A stretch of DNA of 37,776 nt from a virus. This document shows positions 1 through 4,949 of this stretch, piece after piece (position 1 is the first letter of the stretch; each line of letters begins with the position of its first letter). The translations under genes were made by a program, and so were the position numbers. The stretch spans positions 1 through 37,776 of the IMG/VR virus record IMGVR_UViG_3300009127_000324. One strand, given 5' to 3'. Under the pieces are notes generated by a model. It worked only from the letters and a program-made list of their open reading frames with translations. It ran no database searches and was not told the DNA's origin.

Positions 1-61
1 TCGCCTTCAGCAGGAACGGCGGAACACGGGACGACTCCGGCAGCCTGTGGGTAGAGATCAT
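1..61 (-). CDS. N-terminal part of putative replication-region protein (runs off left edge)
   Basis: An ATG at 61-59 lies one base after the stop codon of the Cro-like gene and is preceded by a near-perfect Shine-Dalgarno (GAGGAGGTGA, about 8 bases upstream). The 20 visible codons read MISTHRLPESSRVPPFLLKA and stay open to base 1. If base 1 is joined to base 37776, the frame continues without a stop through the iterons to 37241, giving a 198-residue protein. Position directly after cro in the early leftward operon is where lambdoid phages carry their replication initiator. The assignment to replication is inferred from position and iterons, because no initiator domain is recognised. Confidence 0.6.
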   Translation of the reverse strand, partial: MISTHRLPESSRVPPFLLKA

Positions 62-62
62 G

Positions 63-272
63 TCAGATCACCTCCTCGGCCAGCTCGTCGCCGACAAGGT
101 CCTCGAACGTCACTTCGCCACCTGTGGCCCGGTGGATCCGGATCGCGGCTTCCATCGACGGCCTCAGCCTGCGATTGACCAGGCGCGAGAGGTACGACAC
201 GGACAAACCGGAGGCCTCCGCAAACTCGTGGAGCTTCAGGTCGTGCGCATCCAGGTAGTCTCTGAGGGTCAC
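63..272 (-). CDS. Cro-like small HTH regulator
   Basis: This is a 69-residue protein with a single helix-turn-helix of the XRE/Cro type (about residues 13-36; SGLSVSYLSRLVNRR is the turn and recognition helix). It starts with GTG at 272, and GGAGG lies 7 bases upstream. It is the first gene of the leftward operon, fires from a consensus promoter at 305-333, and is divergent from the larger repressor gene at 401. Size, position and the single HTH fit a Cro or early regulator acting on the shared operators. The next gene (start at 61) follows within one base, so the two are probably translationally coupled. Confidence 0.75.
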   Translation of the reverse strand: MTLRDYLDAHDLKLHEFAEASGLSVSYLSRLVNRRLRPSMEAAIRIHRATGGEVTFEDLVGDELAEEVI

Positions 273-283
273 ATGAGCCTCCG

Positions 284-304
284 TTCTTGCGGTTTCTGCA
301 AGAA
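284..304. promoter_or_regulatory. Operator 1 (inverted repeat over the early promoter start)
   Basis: TTCTTGC, 7 bases, GCAAGAA: a perfect inverted repeat with 7-base arms overlapping the transcription start of the early leftward promoter. Its core TTGCGGTTTCTGCAAG recurs in diverged form at 342-359. Binding by the repressor, the Cro-like protein or both is inferred from position. Confidence 0.7.
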
Positions 305-333
305 AATATAGGCCATACCCAAACGGCTGTCAA
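305..333 (-). promoter_or_regulatory. Early leftward sigma70 promoter
   Basis: On the minus strand, TTGACA (333-328), a 17-base spacer and TATATT (310-305) form a consensus promoter. Transcription would start near 298, about 25 bases ahead of the Cro-like GTG. The start point lies inside the operator at 284-304, so a bound repressor would block initiation, as at lambda PR. This is the strongest promoter I can see in the window. Confidence 0.85.
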
Positions 334-341
334 CAGAAATC

Positions 342-359
342 TTGCGGAACCTGAAAGTT
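342..359. promoter_or_regulatory. Operator 2 (diverged copy)
   Basis: TTGCGGAACCTGAAAGTT matches operator 1 (TTGCGGTTTCTGCAAGAA) in TTGCGG, CTG and AAG at the same spacing. It lies between the -35 of the leftward promoter and the likely -10 of the repressor promoter, so it could mediate auto-control of the repressor. Confidence 0.5.
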
Positions 360-384
360 GCTTGGAAGCAGTTACTGGCGGGAG

Positions 385-401
385 TATATTGGATTACACA
401 A
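385..401 (+). promoter_or_regulatory. Possible -10 of a leaderless repressor promoter
   Basis: TATATT at 385-390 is 10 bases before the repressor ATG at 401, and there is no Shine-Dalgarno at usable spacing. A transcript from this -10 would begin close to the ATG itself, as for lambda cI from PRM. No good -35 is visible at 16-18 bases, which would fit an activated maintenance promoter. The evidence is weak. Confidence 0.35.
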
Positions 402-859
402 TGCCTATCCGCTCAAAAATCAGGGAATTGCGTCGCGCAAGAGGGATGACGCTCAAGGATGTTGCTAAACATCTACGAGTTTCTGAGGCAACTGCAAGTC
501 GAATCGAGACAGGGGATCGGAAGGTCTCAGGTGAGGAAATCGCAAGTCTAGCGGAGCTGTTCGGGGTGCCAATTTCGGAGATCTACGGACAGAGGCCGGA
601 GTACGAGGTCAAAATCGAAGGGATAACCATCACAGGCGAGGACGCAGAGCGGATCATTACTCGTAGCAAGAACTATCCAGCGTTCTGGGAGGAGCTTCTG
701 GGATTAGCGAAGCTAGTAGATGGATTGCCTCCCGAATCTCTCGTGGATCTTGAATCCCTTCTCGCCGCAGTGCAGCGATTAGCTGCCGGACGGGAGCGTA
801 GCGATCGTGGGAAGGATGAAGACGGGGAGAAGGCACGGGACACCTCTGGCGACCAGTGA
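401..859 (+). CDS. Phage repressor, XRE-family HTH, no peptidase domain
   Basis: This is a 152-residue protein starting MPIRSKIRELR at 401. The N-terminal XRE helix-turn-helix spans about residues 5-60 (MTLKDVAKHLRVSEATASRIETG is the core). A middle segment and an acidic/basic hydrophilic tail follow. No S24/LexA peptidase domain is visible, so RecA-driven self-cleavage is not expected and induction must work another way, such as an antirepressor or protein turnover. The gene diverges from the Cro-like gene across the operators and ends just before a strong terminator. Its base composition is clearly more AT-rich than the leftward arm. The longer frame back to 287 was rejected because it would run through the promoter and operators. 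Confidence 0.8.
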   Translation: MPIRSKIRELRRARGMTLKDVAKHLRVSEATASRIETGDRKVSGEEIASLAELFGVPISEIYGQRPEYEVKIEGITITGEDAERIITRSKNYPAFWEELLGLAKLVDGLPPESLVDLESLLAAVQRLAAGRERSDRGKDEDGEKARDTSGDQ

Positions 860-893
860 TGCGGCGCGGTGGTCCAGGAATTGCAAGAATCGT

Positions 894-918
894 GCCCGAC
901 CGTGGTGTCGGGCTTTTT
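894..918 (+). terminator. Rho-independent terminator after the repressor gene
   Basis: GCCCGAC, loop CGTGGT, GTCGGGC, then TTTTT: a perfect 7-bp GC-rich stem and U-run, 35 bases after the repressor stop codon. It makes the repressor a single-gene transcript, so the lipoprotein gene downstream needs its own promoter. Confidence 0.85.
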
Positions 919-1000
919 CGCAGGCCGGGTGTCACTATTTGTGAACGTCTCGGGCGCAGAGCGTAACGTTTCGTTAGCATCTGCAGACGGGAGGCAGACT

Positions 1001-1426
1001 ATGAGGCAGATTGTCGGGGGACTGCTGATCGCCATCAACTCGCTTGTCGGCTGTGGTGGCGATGACCCACTCTCGTCAAAGTCACTGGCAGGCTTCTACG
1101 ATCTGCAGGAAGTCCACATAGATCTTGGTTATGGCAGGACGGATGTACGAACGCAAGGAGATGGGTCTCCTGGCGCCGATGCCAACGGCTACATAAGCCT
1201 CAAGAAAGACGGCACGTTCCGGCTGTTAGTCGGATATAGCGGGCTCAATGGAGGCACCTGGGGATCCGAAGGCAACTTCGAGGCATCTGGCATGCTGCTG
1301 AATCTCAGGTCCACCAGGGGTGAGTTCTCGGCGACACTGCACGCAGACAACCGTGAGATCAGGCTGCAAACTCTCCTGGGAACGCAGTCAGTGGTCTGCT
1401 TCTTCGTGAAGACTATAGATCTGTGA
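1001..1426 (+). CDS. Predicted lipoprotein (possible lysogenic-conversion gene)
   Basis: This is a 141-residue protein starting at the ATG at 1001, with GGGAGG 8 bases upstream. The N-terminus MRQIVGGLLIAINSLVGCGG is a short lipoprotein signal with lipobox LVGC, so Cys-18 would be lipidated. The remainder is Gly/Ser/Thr-rich and looks like a small beta-rich exported domain (for example YISLKKDGTFRLLVGYSGLNGG); no family is recognised. It lies on the lysogenic side, between the repressor and integrase genes, behind its own terminator boundary, and is AT-richer than the phage late genes. Superinfection exclusion or lysogenic conversion is an inference from these features. No convincing promoter was found in 919-1000. 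Confidence 0.7.
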   Translation: MRQIVGGLLIAINSLVGCGGDDPLSSKSLAGFYDLQEVHIDLGYGRTDVRTQGDGSPGADANGYISLKKDGTFRLLVGYSGLNGGTWGSEGNFEASGMLLNLRSTRGEFSATLHADNREIRLQTLLGTQSVVCFFVKTIDL

Positions 1427-1451
1427 TCTGACTAGCCAAGAGGATCGAGTG

Positions 1452-1706
1452 ATGGCTGAGAGAAACAGAAACGGCAGGAAGACATCAGCCTCCCCCGAAG
1501 CCCTCCGCCAGCAACTCGCCCGAGATCTCGACGAGCTGCTGCGCTTAGGGTACAAATATTCGGACGGGGACAAGGAAGCGCGGAAGGACTACGTCGAGCT
1601 GCAGGAAGGCATCGAGGTGAAGGCCGCGATCGCGAAGGGGATGGAGAGGAAGGCCACAGAACAACCCGGCCGGGATTCGGACCAGGTCGGCAACTCCGCC
1701 AGCTGA
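1452..1706 (+). CDS. Small charged protein, unknown function
   Basis: This is an 84-residue hydrophilic protein (MAERNRNGRKTSASPEALRQ...), largely helical and rich in Arg, Lys, Glu and Asp. ATG at 1452 is preceded by AGAGGA; a GTG immediately before it is an alternative start. It is first in a run of three small genes leading to the integrase gene, all on the lysogenic strand. No family is recognised. Confidence 0.55.
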   Translation: MAERNRNGRKTSASPEALRQQLARDLDELLRLGYKYSDGDKEARKDYVELQEGIEVKAAIAKGMERKATEQPGRDSDQVGNSAS

Positions 1707-1734
1707 CGATTGCGTATATTTGGAGGAGGGCGCT

Positions 1735-2037
1735 GTGCAGGAAGAAAAGAAACCCCAAGACGATCAGACCCAGGGCTTTCCCAAGGGCAAGTCGTTCCGC
1801 GCGAAAGTCGAGGAATTCGTGGCCAGGGTGGAGCCGAAGGAGAAGACAGTGGAAGATCTGCTGATGGAAGAGTTGACTCAGGGCGAGAAGGATTTTGAAG
1901 CGTCGATGAAGCGCCACGAAGAGTGGCTCATCCGCGCCGACAAGGACCTGGAGGAGATCCGTCGCAACAACGACGAGCTCGATGGGCTCGTGGCTGAGTT
2001 GGAGACCCTTTGCAGGGAAAGGGGCATCAAGGTATGA
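1735..2037 (+). CDS. Small coiled-coil protein, unknown function
   Basis: This is a 100-residue protein. The GTG start at 1735 was chosen because GGAGGAGGG lies 5 bases upstream at 1722-1730; the frame could also open from TTG at 1720. The sequence is strongly charged, with a long heptad-like stretch in the second half (EEIRRNNDELDGLVAELETLCRE), so a coiled coil is likely. Its stop overlaps the next start (ATGA at 2034-2037), showing translational coupling. The function is unknown. Confidence 0.6.
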   Translation: MQEEKKPQDDQTQGFPKGKSFRAKVEEFVARVEPKEKTVEDLLMEELTQGEKDFEASMKRHEEWLIRADKDLEEIRRNNDELDGLVAELETLCRERGIKV

Positions 2038-2213
2038 ATCTGGCCGACGTTGCTGCCGTCGTCGCACGACACGGTGACCGGATTCGAAGGCTCAATGAGC
2101 ATGTCTCCTCTTTGGAAGCGGGCCACGAATCACTCCGGGCAGAGATCCGCAGGACACAGACCCAGACGAATGCTGCGATACGCCACCTGGTTCAGATGAT
2201 CCGAGAGCAGTAA
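2034..2213 (+). CDS. Small helical protein coupled to the upstream gene
   Basis: This is a 59-residue protein (MNLADVAAVVARHGDRIRRL...) beginning in the ATGA overlap with the preceding gene. It is an almost continuous amphipathic helix with regular hydrophobic spacing, probably an oligomerising coiled coil. It may work with the product of the upstream coiled-coil gene, since the two are coupled. It ends 22 bases before the integrase start. No family is recognised. Confidence 0.55.
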   Translation: MNLADVAAVVARHGDRIRRLNEHVSSLEAGHESLRAEIRRTQTQTNAAIRHLVQMIREQ

Positions 2214-2235
2214 CTCCGCCACACCTTCCCTCCCT

Positions 2236-3300
2236 ATGGCCTGCATCTTCAAACGCGGCAAGACCTGGTGGATCGACTACGGCGTCGTGGCCGGCCGGCG
2301 GATCCGCAGATCTCTGCACACCACGTCACAGAAGCTGGCCGAGGAGGCCCTGGTCAAGCACCAGGGCGACAGGGTCCGCGGCGAGTTCATCGCCGAATCC
2401 CTGACAGACATCTCGTTCGATTCCTTCGCCAAGCGCTACCTGGAGCTGGTGACGCCCACCAAAGCCGAGACGAGCCAGGAGCGCGACCACGTCATCGCCA
2501 AGAAGCACCTGATCCCCTATTTCGACAAAACACCGATCCGGAAGATCTCGAAGGAAGCTATTCTCGAGTTTCGCTCGATGCGCCTGAAGACGAAGCTGAA
2601 GCGGAAGCCCGGGACGCCTGAACCGTTCGTCGCCCCGTCGACCGTGAACCGCGAGGTCGACCTGCTGCGCGCGATGCTCAAGCAAGGCGAGGAGTGGGGT
2701 TACCTCCGCGGCGTACCGATGGTTCCGAAGATCAAGACCGTCGAGAGGGAGCGCCGGTTCCTCACGCCGGGACAAGCCGGCCGGTTGATGGAAGTCGCCG
2801 AGGGCCAGCTGAGAAGCTTCATCGTCGTGGCCATCAACACCGGTCTGAGGAAGAACGCCCTCTTCACCCTCAAGTGGGAGAACGTCCGCTTCGATCAGCG
2901 CCAGATCCGAATCGTGACCAAGGGCGGCCGGATCCAGACTTGTGAGATGAACGACTGGGTCTACGACACGCTGCAGCAGCACCCGCGGCACATCTCATCG
3001 CCCTACGTTTTTCACAAGGCCGACGGCACGCGGTGGCACGACATCCGCAAGAGCTTCGGCACGGCCCTCACGAAGGCCGGCCTCCCGCACATGCGATTCC
3101 ACGATCTGAAGCACACGTTCGTGTCGAACCTGATTCTGACCGGAGAGGACCTGCGGGTCGTACAGGAGGCGGCCGGCCACCGGGACATCAAGACCACGAT
3201 GCGCTATGCCCACCTGGCACCCGGGCGAGTGAAGGCGGCCGTGAACCGGCTCAAGTGGGACAAGGGCGAGGATCAGTCTGCAGAGGCCCAGAGCGGGTGA
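2236..3300 (+). CDS. int: Tyrosine-family integrase
   Basis: This is a 354-residue site-specific recombinase. An N-terminal arm-binding segment (about 1-50, with FKRGKTWWIDYGVVAGRRIR) is followed by a SAM-like core-binding domain (about 58-160) and a C-terminal catalytic domain (about 172-345). Visible catalytic residues are Arg-205 (NTGLR), Lys-229 (TKGG), His-289 in HDLKHTF, His-315 (AAGH) and nucleophile Tyr-324 (TTMRYAHL). The second catalytic arginine of the family (HxxR) is Lys-292 here. The gene ends at 3300, directly beside the tRNA-Leu fragment that serves as attachment core, and is followed by a terminator. No clear Shine-Dalgarno precedes the start, so expression may be low or coupled to the gene before it. 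Confidence 0.93.
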   Translation: MACIFKRGKTWWIDYGVVAGRRIRRSLHTTSQKLAEEALVKHQGDRVRGEFIAESLTDISFDSFAKRYLELVTPTKAETSQERDHVIAKKHLIPYFDKTPIRKISKEAILEFRSMRLKTKLKRKPGTPEPFVAPSTVNREVDLLRAMLKQGEEWGYLRGVPMVPKIKTVERERRFLTPGQAGRLMEVAEGQLRSFIVVAINTGLRKNALFTLKWENVRFDQRQIRIVTKGGRIQTCEMNDWVYDTLQQHPRHISSPYVFHKADGTRWHDIRKSFGTALTKAGLPHMRFHDLKHTFVSNLILTGEDLRVVQEAAGHRDIKTTMRYAHLAPGRVKAAVNRLKWDKGEDQSAEAQSG

Positions 3301-3315
3301 CGATGTGGCAGGGGC

Positions 3316-3333
3316 GACACAAAAACGACACAG
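3316..3333 (+). repeat. Candidate integrase arm-type site, left copy
   Basis: GACACAAAAACGACACAG, matching 16 of 18 bases with the copy at 3569-3586 on the other side of the tRNA-derived core. Flanking direct repeats around the core fit arm-type binding sites for the integrase N-terminus. Confidence 0.5.
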
Positions 3334-3353
3334 GGCGCATCTCAGCCACGACA

Positions 3354-3392
3354 AAGGGCCTGCGATTTTCATCGCAAGCCCTTGTTTTTTTT
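3354..3392 (+). terminator. Rho-independent terminator after integrase
   Basis: AAGGGCCTGCGAT, loop TTTC, ATCGCAAGCCCTT: a 13-bp stem with one mispair, followed by G and eight Ts. It ends integrase transcripts. It abuts the 3' end of the tRNA fragment, so it may be part of the sequence shared with the host, where it would sit downstream of the tRNA gene. Confidence 0.85.
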
Positions 3393-3450
3393 GGTGCCGA
3401 AGCCGAGACTCGAACTCGGACGGGCAAGAGCCCACAGCGCCCTCAAGGCC
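3392..3450 (-). tRNA. 3' half of tRNA-Leu (anticodon GAG), attachment core
   Basis: Read on the minus strand, the sequence runs from an anticodon loop (CCTTGAGGG, anticodon GAG), through a long variable arm (GGGCTCTTGCCC), a T-arm (CCGAG TTCGAGT CTCGG), the 3' acceptor strand CTTCGGC and ACC, then A. The long variable arm and the anticodon identify leucine. The 5' half (acceptor GCCGAAG and D-arm) is absent, because sequence upstream of the anticodon stem does not match. It is therefore a fragment that restores the host gene on integration, not a working tRNA gene. Confidence 0.8.
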
Positions 3451-3568
3451 ACCAAGAGGAATGCCTAAGTTGCTGTTTTTGCTGTAACCTTCTTCCAGGT
3501 CTGGAGCTTAGGTCCCGCCGCAGTCACTCAGCGTTCCGCAGTATTCCCTACCATCTGGTGGCATACCG

Positions 3569-3586
3569 GACACAAAAGCGGCACAG
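3569..3586 (+). repeat. Candidate integrase arm-type site, right copy
   Basis: GACACAAAAGCGGCACAG, the second copy of the 18-base direct repeat at 3316-3333, differing at two positions. It lies just past the end of the endolysin gene. Confidence 0.5.
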
Positions 3587-3588
3587 CC

Positions 3589-3984
3589 TCAGTAGAGCCA
3601 GAACACCCCTGCCGGCAACCCCGGATCATCATCCACGTGGATGAAGTGGCGGTGCAGTCCGATACGCGGGAAGTACTCGAGCGCCAGCTTCAGGATCCGG
3701 TACCGGGATCTCGACGTCCGTGCGCCGATGTCGCCGGCTCGGCAGAGGTGGCCACCCTCGATCGTGAGGTGTGCACTGTTGGGCAACCCTCCCTCGTGCT
3801 CGTTCCAGGACGGGCACCGGCAGCCGGACACGATCGGCATCGGCCGGCCGAGGACGGTCCGCATCTGCTGGACCCTGTTGAGGAACTCCCGGTCGACCAG
3901 GCAGGTTCCGCACCCACACCTGCAGCGGAACTCTTCTGGAGTGAAGTTCGGGTAGACGTTCCAGTATCGAACGGGTCGGAGCAT
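3589..3984 (-). CDS. Endolysin, M15A-type D-Ala-D-Ala carboxypeptidase-like
   Basis: This 131-residue protein of the zinc peptidase M15 group would cut peptide stems of peptidoglycan at the end of infection. Visible zinc-site elements are SGCRCP (52-57), NSAH with His-72, AGDIG with Asp-85, and FIHVD with His-116. The stretch between His-72 and Asp-85 is several residues longer than the common H-x6-D spacing. No signal peptide is present, so export needs the holin candidates next door. The start codon overlaps the previous stop (TGATG at 3984). It is the last gene of the long leftward operon. The family is confident; the exact bond cut is inferred. Confidence 0.85.
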   Translation of the reverse strand: MLRPVRYWNVYPNFTPEEFRCRCGCGTCLVDREFLNRVQQMRTVLGRPMPIVSGCRCPSWNEHEGGLPNSAHLTIEGGHLCRAGDIGARTSRSRYRILKLALEYFPRIGLHRHFIHVDDDPGLPAGVFWLY

Positions 3985-4328
3985 CAGAACACCTTCGCTA
4001 GAGCCACGGCGCCGGCGATGAGGATGGCGGCTACAGACAGAAACAGCTGGGCGTTCTTCAGCGCTCGAGACCAGAGACTCTGTCGTTCGGACCGCTCATT
4101 CCTGAATTGCCCGTTGAGTCGATCCACCCGTCCCTCAATCGCATCCATCCTCAGAGCGTGTGCCTCACACGGCGGCTGGATACCGTCCAGCTTCCCGAAG
4201 ACGATCTGGAAGTTCTCGCGCGTCTCCTTGCGCAAGGTCTCCACAGACCCATCCAGGTCCTTCATCTTCTCCCAGATCAGATTCCCCTCACGCCTCGAGA
4301 TCGGATTGTCTTCATCGCCGTTCGACAT
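3984..4328 (-). CDS. Holin-like coiled-coil protein with C-terminal membrane helix (XhlA-like)
   Basis: This is a 114-residue protein with a hydrophilic, helical N-terminal three quarters (coiled-coil character over about 15-85) and one hydrophobic segment near the C-terminus (AQLFLSVAAILIAGAVALA, about 92-110). This plan is that of XhlA-type hemolysin/holin accessory proteins. It sits directly upstream of the endolysin gene and overlaps its start, which supports a lysis role. No enzymatic motif is visible. Confidence 0.6.
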   Translation of the reverse strand: MSNGDEDNPISRREGNLIWEKMKDLDGSVETLRKETRENFQIVFGKLDGIQPPCEAHALRMDAIEGRVDRLNGQFRNERSERQSLWSRALKNAQLFLSVAAILIAGAVALAKVF

Positions 4329-4340
4329 GGGACCCTCTGG

Positions 4341-4514
4341 CTATTCCGCCAAGATCTCCGCCACGAGCTCGCCGATCTGCTGAGCCAGCTCCGGGCTGAC
4401 ACCCCAGCCAATCAGCACCGTGGCCACGATGCCGGCCAGGATGGTCAGCGTCTTCCGCTTCTTGCTGCGACGCCAGACGATGTCCAGCGCTCTCCCTGCG
4501 ATTGCACCTAACAT
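4341..4514 (-). CDS. Small membrane protein, holin candidate
   Basis: This is a 57-residue protein starting MLGAIAGRALDIVWRR. The start at 4514 was chosen because AAGGAGG lies 7 bases upstream; the frame extends to 4601 but without a ribosome site. A positively charged RRSKKRK patch is followed by one hydrophobic helix (LTILAGIVATVLIGWGV, about 23-39) and an acidic amphipathic tail. Size, topology and position next to the XhlA-like and endolysin genes make it the best pore-forming holin candidate. It resembles small phage membrane proteins of unassigned family. Confidence 0.6.
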   Translation of the reverse strand: MLGAIAGRALDIVWRRSKKRKTLTILAGIVATVLIGWGVSPELAQQIGELVAEILAE

Positions 4515-4524
4515 AGATGCCTCC

Positions 4525-4938
4525 TTATGGCTTCGGGATCTCCTGGAGCTGCGACAGGCGTTCGATGGCATCCGCCAGCATCGACGCTGGGAAGTAGACA
4601 CGACCGGGCATCGCTTCCCGACTGCCGTCCTGCCCTAGCTTGAATCCCGGCTCGCCCCCCAGCGCGATGAATTCCCTGATTGCGAAGCGGCTGGCCATCG
4701 CCTTCGTGCCTGTTGCGGTGTCCAGCGGGAAGTCGATGTTGACCCACTCCGGATGGACCTCTGACTTCGCTGCGACAGCGCTAAGCAGATCGTTCATCAC
4801 GGAATCGACCTGGATCAGAGCTGAGGCGGCCTGCAGCGTGGCGTCCCGCTGGGGGTCTTCGGCCAGGCGCTGTTCGATGACGGCGATTTCCGCCTTCAGC
4901 TCGGCCAGCTTGGCCACGTCTTCATCGTAGGTTGGCAT
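4525..4938 (-). CDS. Hypothetical protein between tail adhesin and lysis genes
   Basis: This 137-residue protein has AAGGAG 8 bases before the ATG. The N-terminal 30 residues form a coiled coil (VAKLAELKAEIAVIEQRLAED), followed by a mixed domain and a C-terminus ending in Pro. Placement after the adhesin gene suggests an accessory tail-tip or fibre-assembly protein, but no family is recognised. Confidence 0.6.
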   Translation of the reverse strand: MPTYDEDVAKLAELKAEIAVIEQRLAEDPQRDATLQAASALIQVDSVMNDLLSAVAAKSEVHPEWVNIDFPLDTATGTKAMASRFAIREFIALGGEPGFKLGQDGSREAMPGRVYFPASMLADAIERLSQLQEIPKP

Positions 4939-4949
4939 CGGGAAACTCC

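Larger units (their letters stand above)
3301..3588. other. attP: attP region between integrase and lysis genes
   Basis: This 288-base gene-free stretch holds, in order, an arm-type direct repeat (3316-3333), a rho-independent terminator (3354-3392), the tRNA-Leu 3' half that should contain the crossover site (3392-3450), about 120 bases with no coding signal, and the second arm-type repeat (3569-3586). This is the usual make-up of a tyrosine-integrase attP. In a prophage the two sides of the core would be at opposite ends, so finding both here indicates a circular phage form or an attP-type junction rather than attL or attR. Confidence 0.7.

Noticed and set aside
919-1000. A promoter for the lipoprotein gene.
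   Set aside because: TTGTGA-like and GTTAGC-like words are present but not at a convincing spacing; left out of the features.
2268-2621. Plus-strand out-of-frame ORFs overlapping the integrase gene.
   Set aside because: They are shadows of the integrase frame with no ribosome site.
3392-3450. A functional tRNA-Leu gene.
   Set aside because: Only the 3' half is present; the 5' acceptor strand and D-arm are missing, which is expected for an att fragment.
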